Shown one piece after another: positions 49,301-60,770 of a DNA stretch of 64,000 nucleotides (within the stretch, counting starts at the first letter, position 1; each line of letters begins with the position of its first letter). The notes beneath the pieces are model-generated. The model saw nothing but the letters and a program-made list of their open reading frames with translations, made no database searches and had not been told where the DNA came from. The translations under genes and the position numbers were made by a program. The DNA is taken from the NCBI GenBank assembly GCA_907163375.1, contig CAJQUW010016946.1, positions 496,001 through 560,000 of the forward strand, given 5' to 3'. Source of the stretch: Prostheceraeus crozeri. Its lineage: Eukaryota; Platyhelminthes; Polycladida; Euryleptidae.

Positions 49301-52300
49301 GCCAATCTCCCAAAATCTTAAATGGCGTCTCACATCTAAACGAAGACAGATATGAACAAGCCGTTTCTTTCAGTGAATTTGTCTCACTCTTAGCTTTCAA
49401 ACGAGCTATTGCACGTCAAAATCCGTCCACTAGAAGCAAAGTTGGAAGGTCGGTGCCGAGGGGGGGGGACGTCAGCGAAAATTTTTCTCTCCGATTGCTT
49501 TCAAATTCACCATACAGATGCAGAATTTCACGCTGAATCCGAATCCGGCCTCCGTTTTCCCATCCGATGCTTCGTTTTGGCGCTACAGCCCACAGCCATC
49601 GCAAAAATTCTAACTCTGTCGTTTTTTCGAAAAATGTTGAAAATTTTTTCTCTCCGATTGACTTGAAACTCACCATGTTGATAGAGAATTTCATGCTGAT
49701 TCCAAATCTGAAATCCGTTTTCCATCCGATGCTTCGTTTTGACGCTAGAGCCCAAAACGTCCAAAATTCTAACTCTGTCGTTTTTCGCCAATCTCCCAAA
49801 ATCTTAAATGGCGTCTCACATCTAAACGAAGACAGATATGAACAAGCCGTTTCTTTCAGTGAATTTGTCTCACTCTTAGCTTTCAAACGAGCTATTGCAC
49901 GTCAAAATCCGTCCACTAGAAGCAAAGTTGGAAGGTCGGTGCCGGGGGGGGGGACGTCAGCGAAAATTTTTCTCTCCGATTGCTTTCAAATTCACCATAC
50001 AGATGCAGAATTTCACGCTGAATCCGAATCCGGCCTCCGTTTTCCCATCCGATGCTTCGTTTTGGCGCTACAGCCCAAAACGTCCAAAATTCTAACTCTG
50101 TCGTTTTTCGCCAATCTCCCAAAATCTTAAATGGCGTCTCACATCTAAACGAAGACAGATATGAACAAGCCGTTTCTTTCAGTGAATTTGTCTCACTCTT
50201 AGCTTTCAAACGAGCTATTGCACGTCAAAATCCGTCCACTAGAAGCAAAGTTGGAAGGTCGGTGCCGAGGGGGGGGACGTCAGCGAAAATTTTTCTCTCC
50301 GATTGCTTTCAAATTCACCATACAGATGCAGAATTTCACGCTGAATCCGAATCCGGCCTCCGTTTTCCCATCCGATGCTTCGTTTTGGCGCTACAGCCCA
50401 CAGCCATCGCAAAAATTCTAACTCGTTTCTTCGAAAAATGTTGAAAATTTTTTCTCTCCGATTGACTTGAAACTCACCATGTTGATAGAGAATTTCATGC
50501 TGATTCCAAATCTGAAATCCGTTTTCCCATCTGATGCTTCGTTTTGACGCTAGAGCCCAAAACGTCCAAAATTCTAACTCTGTCGTTTTTCGCCAATCTC
50601 CCAAAATCTTAAATGGCGTCTCACATCTAAACGAAGACAGATATGAACAAGCCGTTTCTTTCAGTGAATTTGTCTCACTCTTAGCTTTCAAACGAGCTAT
50701 TGCACGTCAAAATCCGTCCACTAGAAGCAAAGTTGGAAGGTCGGTGCCGAGGGGGGGGGACGTCAGCGAAAATTTTTCTCTCCGATTGCTTTCAAATTCA
50801 CCATACAGATGCAGAATTTCACGCTGAATCCGAATCCGGCCTCCGTTTTCCCATCCGATGCTTCGTTTTGGCGCTACAGCCCACAGCCATCGCAAAAATT
50901 CTAACTCGTTTTTTCGAAAAATGTTGAAAATTTTTTCTCTCCGATTGACTTGAAACTCACCATGTTGATAGAGAATTTCATGCTGATTCCAAATCTGAAA
51001 TCCGTTTTCCATCCGATGCTTCGTTTTGACGCTAGAGCCCAAAACGTCCAAAATTCTAACTCTGTCGTTTTTCGCCAATCTCCCAAAATCTTAAATGGCG
51101 TCTCACATCTAAACGAAGACAGATATGAACAAGCCGTTTCTTTCAGTGAATTTGTCTCACTCTTAGCTTTCAAACGAGCTATTGCACGTCAAAATCCGTC
51201 CACTAGAAGCAAAGTTGGAAGGTCGGTGCCGGGGGGGGGGACGTCAGCGAAAATTTTTCTCTCCGATTGCTTTCAAATTCACCATACAGATGCAGAATTT
51301 CACGCTGAATCCGAATCCGGCCTCCGTTTTCCCATCCGATGCTTCGTTTTGGCGCTACAGCCCAAAACGTCCAAAATTCTAACTCTGTCGTTTTTCGCCA
51401 ATCTCCCAAAATCTTAAATGGCGTCTCACATCTAAACGAAGACAGATATGAACAAGCCGTTTCTTTCAGTGAATTTGTCTCACTCTTAGCTTTCAAACGA
51501 GCTATTGCACGACAAAATCCGTCCACTAGAAGCAAAGTTGGAAGGTCGGTGCCGAGGGGGGGGACGTCAGCGAAAATTTTTCTCTCCGATTGCTTTCAAA
51601 TTCACCATACAGATGCAGAATTTCACGCTGAATCCGAATCCGGCCTCCGTTTTCCCATCCGATGCTTCGTTTTGGCGCTACAGCCCACAGCCATCGCAAA
51701 AATTCTAACTCGTTTCTTCGAAAAATGTTGAAAATTTTTTCTCTCCGATTGACTTGAAACTCACCATGTTGATAGAGAATTTCATGCTGATTCCAAATCT
51801 GAAATCCGTTTTCCCATCTGATGCTTCGTTTTGACGCTAGAGCCCAAAACGTCCAAAATTCTAACTCTGTCGTTTTTCGCCAATCTCCCAAAATCTTAAA
51901 TGGCGTCTCACATCTAAACGAAGACAGATATGAACAAGCCGTTTCTTTCAGTGAATTTGTCTCACTCTTAGCTTTCAAACGAGCTATTGCACGTCAAAAT
52001 CCGTCCACTAGAAGCAAAGTTGGAAGGTCGGTGCCGAGGGGGGGGACGTCAGCGAAAATTTTTCTCTCCGATTGCTTTCAAATTCACCATACAGATGCAG
52101 AATTTCACGCTGAATCCGAATCCGGCCTCCGTTTTCCCATCCGATGCTTCGTTTTGGCGCTACAGCCCAAAACGTCCAACATTTTAACTCTGTCGTTTTT
52201 TCGAAAAATGTTGAAAATTTTTTCTCTCCGATTGACTTGAAACTCACCATGTTGATAGAGAATTTCATGCTGATTCCAAATCTGAAATCCGTTTTCCATC

Positions 52301-54731
52301 CGATGCTTCGTTTTGACGCTAGAGCCCAAAACGTCCAAAATTCTAACTCTGTCGTTTTTCGCCAATCTCCCAAAATCTTAAATGGCGTCTCACATCTAAA
52401 CGAAGACAGATATGAACAAGCCGTTTCTTTCAGTGAATTTGTCTCACTCTTAGCTTTCAAACGAGCTATTGCACGTCAAAATCCGTCCACTAGAAGCAAA
52501 GTTGGAAGGTCGGTGCCGAGGGGGGGGGACGTCAGCGAAAATTTTTCTCTCCGATTGCTTTCAAATTCACCATACAGATGCAGAATTTCACGCTGAATCC
52601 GAATCCGGCCTCCGTTTTCCCATCCGATGCTTCGTTTTGGCGCTACAGCCCACAGCCATCGCAAAAATTCTAACTCTGTCGTTTTTTCGAAAAATGTTGA
52701 AAATTTTTTCTCTCCGATTGACTTGAAACTCACCATGTTGATAGAGAATTTCATGCTGATTCCAAATCTGAAATCCGTTTTCCATCCGATGCTTCGTTTT
52801 GACGCTAGAGCCCAAAACGTCCAAAATTCTAACTCTGTCGTTTTTCGCCAATCTCCCAAAATCTTAAATGGCGTCTCACATCTAAACGAAGACAGATATG
52901 AACAAGCCGTTTCTTTCAGTGAATTTGTCTCACTCTTAGCTTTCAAACGAGCTATTGCACGTCAAAATCCGTCCACTAGAAGCAAAGTTGGAAGGTCGGT
53001 GCCGAGGGGGGGGGACGTCAGCGAAAATTTTTCTCTCCGATTGCTTTCAAATTCACCATACAGATGCAGAATTTCACGCTGAATCCGAATCCGGCCTCCG
53101 TTTTCCCATCCGATGCTTCGTTTTGGCGCTACAGCCCACAGCCATCGCAAAAATTCTAACTCTGTCGTTTTTTCGAAAAATGTTGAAAATTTTTTCTCTC
53201 CGATTGACTTGAAACTCACCATGTTGATAGAGAATTTCATGCTGATTCCAAATCTGAAATCCGTTTTCCCATCTGATGCTTCGTTTTGACGCTAGAGCCC
53301 AAAACGTCCAAAATTCTAACTCTGTCGTTTTTCGCCAATCTCCCAAAATCTTAAATGGCGTCTCACATCTAAACGAAGACAGATATGAACAAGCCGTTTC
53401 TTTCAGTGAATTTGTCTCACTCTTAGCTTTCAAACGAGCTATTGCACGTCAAAATCCGTCCACTAGAAGCAAAGTTGGAAGGTCGGTGCCGAGGGGGGGG
53501 ACGTCAGCGAAAATTTTTCTCTCCGATTGCTTTCAAATTCACCATACAGATGCAGAATTTCACGCTGAATCCGAATCCGGCCTCCGTTTTCCCATCCGAT
53601 GCTTCGTTTTGGCGCTACAGCCCAAAACGTCCAAAATTCTAACTCTGTCGTTTTTCGCCAATCTCCCAAAATCTTAAATGGCGTCTCACATCTAAACGAA
53701 GACAGATATGAACAAGCCGTTTCTTTCAGTGAATTTGTCTCACTCTTAGCTTTCAAACGAGCTATTGCACGACAAAATCCGTCCACTAGAAGCAAAGTTG
53801 GAAGGTCTGTGCCGGGGGGGGGACGTCAGCGAAAAATTTCTCTCCGATTGCTTTCAAATTCACCATACAGATGCAGAATTTCACGCTGAATCCGAATCCG
53901 GCCTCCGTTTTCCCATCCGATGCTTCGTTTTTGCTCTACAGCCCACAGCCATCGCAAAAATTCTAACTCGTTTCTTCGAAAAATGTTGAAAATTTTTTCT
54001 CTCCGATTGACTTGAAACTCACCATGTTGATAGAGAATTTCATGCTGATTCCAAATCTGAAATCCGTTTTCCCATCTGATGCTTCGTTTTGACGCTAGAG
54101 CCCAAAACGTCCAAAATTCTAACTCTGTCGTTTTTCGCCAATCTCCCAAAATCTTAAATGGCGTCTCACATCTAAACGAAGACAGATATGAACAAGCCGT
54201 TTCTTTCAGTGAATTTGTCTCACTCTTAGCTTTCAAACGAGCTATTGCACGTCAAAATCCGTCCACTAGAAGCAAAGTTGGAAGGTCGGTGCCGAGGGGG
54301 GGGACGTCAGCGAAAATTTTTCTCTCCGATTGCTTTCAAATTCACCATACAGATGCAGAATTTCACGCTGAATCCGAATCCGGCCTCCGTTTTCCCATCC
54401 GATGCTTCGTTTTGGCGCTACAGCCCAAAACGTCCAAAATTCTAACTCTGTCGTTTTTCGCCAATCTCCCAAAATCTTAAATGGCGTCTCACATCTAAAC
54501 GAAGACAGATATGAACAAGCCGTTTCTTTCAGTGAATTTGTCTCACTCTTAGCTTTCAAACGAGCTATTGCACGTCAAAATCCGTCCACTAGAAGCAAAG
54601 TTGGAAGGTCGGTGCCGGGGGGGGGGACGTCAGCGAAAATTTTTCTCTCCGATTGCTTTCAAATTCACCATACAGATGCAGAATTTCACGCTGAATCCGA
54701 ATCCGGCCTCCGTTTTCCCATCCGATGCTTC
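22317..54731 (+). repeat. Main A/A'/B satellite array with higher-order structure
   Basis: About 77 unit landmarks (ATTGCACGTC, or ATTGCACGAC in a few) run from 22690 to 54568. The intervals fall into two classes: about 30 short (322-324 bp, A+B) and about 46 long (478-487 bp, A+A'+B). A and A' are diverged copies of one block of about 160 bp; B is unrelated. Every unit has one run of about 7-11 Gs followed by ACGTCAGCG. From 41032 to 49895 the order short-long-long-long repeats five times with periods of 1774, 1770, 1778, 1768 and 1773 bp. The array ends inside an A block at about 54731. Open frames up to 252 codons on both strands are by-products of the repeat. Confidence 0.97.
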
Positions 54732-54960
54732 CACTCGAAACATCCCATTTTTAACACAACATTCATCAGATTTCACGAAAATCATCACACACTATAGCCT
54801 CAAGACAAAACCTGGCGGTCGCCCAAGTCCACCACGACACTCTGTCGTTCCAGAGGGGGGGGACGTCAGCAAACCTGGACCAACCTGGACCATCCTGGCC
54901 GGCACACCATGACAGACCTCTGTCGTTCCAGAGGGGGGGCGCTGGTCGGGTGTTCGCCGT
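54732..54960 (+). repeat. Satellite boundary module, right
   Basis: Contains CTCTGTCGTTCCAGAGGGG-type cores at about 54839-54870 (with ACGTCAGC) and 54918-54940 (without). Between them are CTGGACCAACCTGG and CCGGCACACCATGACAGACC, as in the left module at 15301-15500. Confidence 0.75.
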
Positions 54961-55692
54961 TTTCTTATTACTGACGTCAAACGCTACGTAGATGCTGCGT
55001 ATAGCCACCATCCAATTTTCGCTTTGGAACGTTTGACACCAATTGCTACGTATCTGCTACGTAGGATTGTTAGCCGGGTAGGGATAGGTCAAGTGTCGAC
55101 TCAAAAAAGTATCTGTATACAGTGAAAATTTTTATATGAAAAGATTCATTTTTTGCGGAGATTACGCTCCCGTGGTCCAAAAAATTATTTGAGCACTTCA
55201 AAAAAAATGTCAAAATTTTTCCAAACTACCGAGATGACTCTCCTATATAAATAGTATGAAACAAGTTGGATATCAAAAGAAATGAATATTTGATGAAAGG
55301 CATCCTAGCTAACCTTTATTAATAAAATCAAGCTGATTATCAAGGGAATTTCATGATCCGCATTATAATGGAAGTCTTCATGAAAAAGTCGCGATATTAT
55401 TCGTGCTGCAGTGGCTGAAATTTCAAGTTTTTAATTTAATTTCCACTGGCATGATTTTATGATTTACAAATTCTTGTTTCATTTCTTGAATCTGAATAGT
55501 GATGTGGACCCATTTACATCTTTCAAGGTTAATTGAAATCATTGTCTTTGATTACGTGACTTAAATGTAATTGCTCTGCAAGTGGCAGGTTGCCTATGAT
55601 ATGATCACACTTAAGAAAATACTCTTGAGGTTGAGCTCGAAAGTAATAGGAACCTATCAATTGTTTATTTAACAAACATTGCCTCTCCAAGG
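54961..55692. other. Non-coding flank, no gene seen
   Basis: The satellite-related sequence ends here. A perfect CRE palindrome TGACGTCA lies at 54972-54979, and GCTACGTAG-like words occur three times by 55070. TATATAAATAG at about 55243 resembles a TATA box but nothing follows it. The rest is AT-rich and featureless. Confidence 0.5.
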
Positions 55693-55790
55693 CAGGGCTA
55701 TGTGGAGCCGATGCGTTATCTGATCGGCTCCGACTCCACGACACTGATGTGAAAGGCTCCGGCTCGGCTCCGGCTCCGGCTCCGACTTAA
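55693..55790. mobile_element. hAT-like terminal remnant
   Basis: CAGGGCTATGTGGAGCCG at 55693 and, inverted, CAGTGTCGTGGAGTCGGAG ending at 55746 resemble typical hAT ends (CAGnGnTGTGGAG ...). A GGCTCC hexamer run follows to about 55785. I find no 8-bp target duplication, so this may be a deletion remnant. Confidence 0.35.
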
Positions 55791-56103
55791 AATTGCAGGT
55801 TCTATTTATGCTGGTTATCCTGGATCCGTTGAACAGGTTTTTTGGTTAGCGGTGTGGCCTTTAGAGGCTTGCTACAATCATCAAATTAGTTTCATTAACA
55901 AGCAACGACTTAAGTTAATAATAAAAATGGCAATAGCCTAATATAATGATAAATAACATATACTTGTCATATATTTTTGCATGAATTGACTATCTCTGAA
56001 AGATAAAATAAAGTTATAGCCTGGATTGGTTAAATTAGATAAAGATCTCCCGCACTGGCTAAATATAAATTGGCCTAGCCTGCAACCAGTATGGCAGGAC
56101 AGT
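55791..56103. other. Probable 5' region of the LINE, nothing coding
   Basis: AT-rich sequence upstream of LINE ORF1. The LINE start is not marked by any visible boundary. The ORF1 frame is open back to about 56026 but without an ATG. Confidence 0.4.
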
Positions 56104-56859
56104 ATGGCAAACACGAGGTCCAAGAATTCGACTCCAAAGCATTCAACGGAGAATTTCTCATTGAGTGATATACGCGCTATTGTTGAGGAATCCAAATCCG
56201 AGGTACTCCAATCGATTCGAGACGTGAAAGAGGAGTTTGCTGAATTACGTGTACATCTGTTTTCACTTGAGAGACGAGTATCTGGTATTGAATCTTCCGT
56301 TTCACGTATTGAGGATACCCAAAAAAGTTACCAAACTGAAATGAACGAAATAAAAAATGTCATTAACGATCTTCAAGCATCTCAACACGACCACCTACAA
56401 GTTGTAGAAAATACATTGAGGGAAGTAGAAGACAGAGAAAGGAGGCGGGACAACATAATGTTCTTTGGATTGCCTGAAAAGGAAGATGGTTCTGTCAATA
56501 AACGTGATTTGCATGATGAGGAAGCAACAAGAGCTGTGTTTGATTCACTTGGCTTCAAAGATCTGAGGATTGTGGAACAAACGCGAATTGGAAAAATTGT
56601 GAATGGAAAATCTCGACCAATTAAAGTCAAGATCAGTGATCGAAGTGCCAAATCAAAGTTGCTGCGGAAAGCGAAGGAATTGCGGAATTCCACATCATTC
56701 AAAAAGGTTTTTCTTTCCTATGACTTGACCAAGCACCAACAGGAGGAAAACTTCGCTTTGCGTCGGGAGTTTAAGAGACTGAAAGATGCAGGAAATGATG
56801 TCACCATTTACAATGGTCAGGTCCAGCCTCGTAGCTCCTTGCGGCATTTTCAAAACTGA
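56104..56859 (+). CDS. LINE ORF1 protein (251 aa)
   Basis: Starts at the ATG of MANTRSK. Residues about 19-112 form a coiled coil with regular hydrophobic spacing. From about 113 (RRDNIMFFGLPE) it continues into an RRM-like nucleic-acid-binding domain with RIGKIV, RPIKVKISD and VFLSYDLT segments and a basic C-terminus (FALRREFKRLKDAG). This is the common ORF1 plan of CR1/L2/Jockey-type LINEs: trimerising coil plus RNA binding. It ends 35 nt before the ORF2 ATG, in another frame, so ORF2 is probably reached by reinitiation. No zinc knuckles are seen. Confidence 0.8.
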   Translation: MANTRSKNSTPKHSTENFSLSDIRAIVEESKSEVLQSIRDVKEEFAELRVHLFSLERRVSGIESSVSRIEDTQKSYQTEMNEIKNVINDLQASQHDHLQVVENTLREVEDRERRRDNIMFFGLPEKEDGSVNKRDLHDEEATRAVFDSLGFKDLRIVEQTRIGKIVNGKSRPIKVKISDRSAKSKLLRKAKELRNSTSFKKVFLSYDLTKHQQEENFALRREFKRLKDAGNDVTIYNGQVQPRSSLRHFQN

Positions 56860-56894
56860 TTTTACCAGCCATATCGTATCCCTCAGTGTTATTG

Positions 56895-58800
56895 ATGAAT
56901 GTACGTTCACTGTATTATAAGTTTGATGAGCTTCGTATCTTAGTTAGCAGTATGTTACCAAATTGTATAGCTATTACTGAGACGTGGCTAACTGAGACGA
57001 AAGCAGACGAAAGTTTATGCATTTCAAATTATGTTCTATTTCGAAACGATAGATGTGACCGCCCTGGCGGAGGTGTTTGTCTGTTCATGCACAAATCCTT
57101 CAAACCTGTGCGTCTTCGGCATTTCGACATCCATGGTATAGAAAATGTGTCCATCCGAATTCCTCATCTTGATTTGATAATTTGGTGCCTGTACATTCCG
57201 CCCAATCTTACAGCTAAGTTTCATCGAGAACTATCTAGCACCCTTATTGAAATATTTGATTTGTATTTGGACGACTTCCCGAATTCCAAAGTGATTTTTT
57301 GTGGTGACTTGAATGATTACAAATCTGAGACTCTAAACACTCACTTTTCCTGTGTCAATCGAGTATCTAGCCCTACTCGTGGTAACTCGATTTTGGACCA
57401 GATTTGGATATCTGAAGCTCTCCAGGTTCATTACCGCAGTCCTGCTATAATAGGTCCACCACTTTCCACTTCTGATCACAGATCTGTATTTCTTCCCTCA
57501 GATTCAACACAAGCCAAAAATCAATGCATTAAGAAGACTACAGTGTACGACTACCGAAGGTCCCACATTGATAATTTCTTACATGCACTGTGTAAATCTA
57601 ATTTTGATGATGTTTATGAGGCTTTGTCTGTGAATGAAAAGTGCGATGCTTTCTATAGTTTGTTCTATGATGCGATGACCTATATTCCACGCCGTGAAAT
57701 TGTAATAACTGAGAGCGACAAACCATGGATAACTCCCTTGCTCAAGAAGTTGATCGAGGACAGATGGACAGCATACCGTATACGCAACTGGTCTCTCTAT
57801 GCGCATTTGAAGAAAAAAGTACAATTTGAAGTGCACAAAGCCAAAATGAATTGGAGTAGTAGAGTCTTAAAGCATGAAAAGAATGTATGGCAAGTTATGA
57901 AAGAATTTAAAGGAGAAAAGAAGACAACATCTATATTTCGACATTATGATCCTGTATTGCAACTGTTCATAAACAAGCTCTCTCAAGTGTTCTCAAATTG
58001 CTTTAACGCTGAGTCTGATTCTGAGCTGGACGTGTTGCCTGATACAAGATGGGATATCACAATCGATGGTTGGGATGTTTACCAGTTACTGCAGAAACTG
58101 AAATTCAATCAATCACCTGGATATGATGAAATTAGTGCTCGGTTACTCAAAGAAGGTGCTGAACTTATCTGCGAGCCTCTAGCAGACATTTATAGGGCTT
58201 CGATTGAATCGCGATCTTTTCCTCTGCTCTGGAAAAATGCTCACATACATCCGGTGCCTAAAGTGTCAAATCCTACCGAGAAAGATTTTCGTCAAATTTC
58301 GCTGCTACCGATAGTCTCAAAGGTGTTTGAAAGACTGGTGCTTCAATCTATGAAACAGTCGTTTATCAAAGAATTTGGTTGTAATCAGCATGCTTTCAGG
58401 CATTTCGGTTCTACAACGAGTGCTCTCATTGACATTCAAGACACTGTTACACTATTCATGGAAAGTCCGAAGAACATTGGTGTACGACTTACATGCCTTG
58501 ACTTTTCGAAAGCATTCGATAAAATGCAGCATCACAAACTCATCAATACTCTCGTCGCGAAGAATATCAATTGTGGATTTTTAAGATGGCTACATTGCTT
58601 CCTGATAGATAGGTGCCAAAGAGTATGTGTAAATGACATTGTCGGTCCTCCCATAAAAGTTACGTCCGGAATTCCTCAAGGTTCCGTTCTTGGACCCTAT
58701 ATGTTCGCCCTGTTCATTACGACCCTTTGCACCAACTCCCCTTCGTCGCATTTGGTGAAGTTTGCTGATGATGTCACCTTGATCGAGTCCTGTACTAAGG
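56895..58800 (+). CDS. LINE ORF2: endonuclease and reverse transcriptase, 3'-truncated
   Basis: The endonuclease shows NVRSL, ITETWL (catalytic E), FCGDLND and TSDHRSV, all in the expected order within the first 200 residues. The reverse transcriptase has FRQISLLP, HAFRHFGST, the motif-A segment CLDFSKAFD, GIPQGSVLGP and FADD (about residue 625). Beyond FADDVTLIESC the family's usual thumb and C-terminal region are missing and the frame runs into foreign sequence, ending at a stop at 58857-58859. Family ORF2s are usually about 900-1000 aa, so roughly a third is gone. It would nick DNA and prime reverse transcription if complete; this copy cannot. Confidence 0.85.
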
Positions 58801-59000
58801 ACTTTCCTAACCCGCCCGCCGAGCAAGCTTTGTCCGCGGACAAAACGGGTAAGAAATAGACATCCGTCGGTCTTCCATTAACTCACACTTTTGTCCGCGA
58901 GACTACGGATAAAGAACGGCAGTATACGGAAATCCGTCGGGCTTCCGTTTCTCGGACTTTAAATTCATGATAATTACGGACGCTTCACGGAATAGAAACG
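58801..59000. repeat. Short repeat sequence abutting the LINE
   Basis: Contains the perfect 16-bp palindrome TTTGTCCGCGGACAAA (58829-58844), a second TTTGTCCGCG at about 58890, and two copies of ATCCGTCGG-CTTCC (about 58861 and 58930). It may be the end of an unidentified transposon that removed or replaced the LINE 3' end. Confidence 0.4.
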
Positions 59001-60182
59001 GTTGTGCATGTCCGGAAATTTCCGTGTAAATTCTGATATAATATACATACTTGTTCTGCTTAAACTTATCGAATGCTACTTGATTCGTTTATCTTTTAGT
59101 CTTCTTTTTGGTTTTATCAAACAACATCTAAGTCGAACGTTTGCTGAAAGCCTGGATGCAGATCACATTCCAGAATATTTTGTGGTCTAGCGATGAATTG
59201 AAGATCGATGATCTGTAATTCGGCATCTTGTTTTAGTATTATTAATCGAAGCGTTTAGTTTTATGCGCTTGATTGCATTCTATGTTTCTACTTTTGCGAA
59301 GTGTGCGAGAGTCCGTAGGGGGGGCGCCAGAATCGAACGCGTGCATAATTTCGACAGGAATATTATTTTTTGCGTAACATGTAATAACCAGGGCAATTTC
59401 TTGCTATTTTTTATAACTATGATTTCAGTGAGCATAACAAGTAAGAACATCGCCGTGCATGAACTGCGTTCATTTCAATTTCTTTTCTATCGAATCCTTG
59501 TGTGTGTGCATGTCGGGCGATCTTGGAAGTTATAGTTTGTGAGTTGTGTCCAATTCATTTGACGGGCGGTAATGTCACTCGTGAACCATATCCTTGCGTC
59601 TGCAAGGGCAATCTAGTCACTCTGTTACTATACAATTGCCTTTTGGTTGTGATTCAGCTGAAGCAAATGGCGCGCGCGAATGCTTCCATTTTGACGCGGC
59701 ATAAACACTTTTTCACACACGACACGCATTTTCAAGCAGCGCAATATTTTGCTAATCTTGTGATCGATCGCCCCTTTCGCTTACGTGATGATTGGCAGGC
59801 CGTGAAGCGCAGTCAACGCAGGGAATTGCAGAGGGAACAGGGAACAGGCCGATCATCAACTTTCACAATTGCAGGCGAATGTCGACTGAGAAATTGACTT
59901 GGTTATCTCAATGTCTCACCGTTGAAGGTGGATGTGATTTGTTCAATGCTTAATTATATATCTGATTCAGTGTGGTGCAGTTTGGAGAACAATTCAACGT
60001 CGTCTAATGGCATTTCACACCGATTTATTCCTCACAATCTAAATTAAACAGGATGTACATCTTATGCCGTGAATAATTTTTAGTCAGCCTGAATACAGGT
60101 CTGAATTTGCACTACATTCAATGGAAAATTGGTTTCCTGTGATGATCTTGGTGAGTCCTAGTCGTGGCCATTAGTATTCCAG
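59001..60182. other. Intergenic or intronic DNA, no supported gene
   Basis: A CpG-rich patch at about 59660-59830 holds an ATG with good context (AAGCAAATGG, 59667) and 76 open codons, ending at 59897. There is no domain, splice donor or poly(A) support, so it is noted but not called as a gene. A good donor CTTG/GTGAGT lies at about 60150 on the plus strand. Confidence 0.4.
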
Positions 60183-60288
60183 ACCCCAACAGGCAGACAA
60201 CGAAAAACAGCTCAATGTTGTCGACTTACTTCCATCTGCCATTGTCACTAGATACATGTCTTCTGCATCAAACGATATGGACACAATG
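60183..60288 (+). CDS. Candidate internal exon of an unrecognised host gene
   Basis: Bounded by an acceptor at 60182 (ATTAGTATTCCAG; an alternative AG ends at 60192) and a good donor CAATG/GTGAGC (GT at 60289). One frame is open throughout and looks protein-like: ADNEKQLNVVDLLPSAIVT, then RYMSSASNDMDTM. It ends in phase 0. I do not recognise the protein. Support is only splice sites and composition. Confidence 0.3.
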
Positions 60289-60770
60289 GTGAGCTCGGAT
60301 ATTTCCTAATTAATTTCTATTTGCAGTCATGTTTCTTTAAGATGTTGCATTCACATTGAAAACAGCAGGGCTCTTATTAGTATAGGCCTAGGCTATTTGT
60401 ATGATAATATTTGATCTTATGTAGCAATCGCGCGTTATGGATTCATGCGATTTGAATAGTTTTCCAGTTTTTGGGGCGCATTTTACATTATATGATTGAC
60501 ATGGTGACTGGTACATACAGTGTAATCATAATTTAACTATTTCATGAACTACACAAACTGGATTTTCCACCTAAACGTTTGAATTTTCATTGTGTTACGC
60601 AATACGTATGGAATTGAAAAATATAAGGATTGATTTTTGCTAATAGATTTCAATTTTTCATTTCATCACGTATGGGACAATCGTGGAAATCTATACATGA
60701 TCGAAGTCTTACAACATAGTTGAAATTACGAATATGGCATACAAGGACAGCATAGACAAACTATTGGACA
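60289..60770. other. Probable intron, nothing seen
   Basis: AT-rich sequence between the candidate exon and the hAT-like element. No gene, RNA or repeat is recognised. Confidence 0.35.

Larger units (their letters stand above)
56026..58800 (+). mobile_element. CR1/Jockey-group LINE, 3'-truncated
   Basis: A non-LTR retrotransposon with two open frames, ORF1 and ORF2. ORF2 has an AP-like endonuclease and a reverse transcriptase that stops just after the FADD motif, where unrelated sequence begins at about 58800. LINEs normally lose their 5' end on insertion; loss of the 3' end with intact frames points to a later rearrangement or a second insertion. Both frames are open over their whole remaining length, so the copy is young. 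Confidence 0.85.

Noticed and set aside
22317-54731. CRISPR array
   Set aside because: The units are 323-482 bp with no short repeat-spacer alternation and no cas genes, and the DNA is eukaryotic.
13590-54731. G-quadruplexes in the satellite
   Set aside because: Each unit has only one G-run of about 7-11, with the next one 320-480 bp away, so no compact four-run motif forms. Only long-range or single-run slippage effects are plausible.
22887-54912. Hundreds of open frames of 60-252 codons on both strands of the satellite
   Set aside because: They recur with the repeat unit, overlap on both strands, change with unit order and have no domain, promoter or codon signature. They follow from a repeat poor in stop codons.
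57579-58826. Minus-strand frames inside the LINE
   Set aside because: Antisense shadows of ORF2.
59502-59897. 131-codon frame with a cysteine-rich start
   Set aside because: No ATG near its start except at 59667, no domain and no splice or poly(A) support. Only the CpG-rich patch is mildly suggestive.
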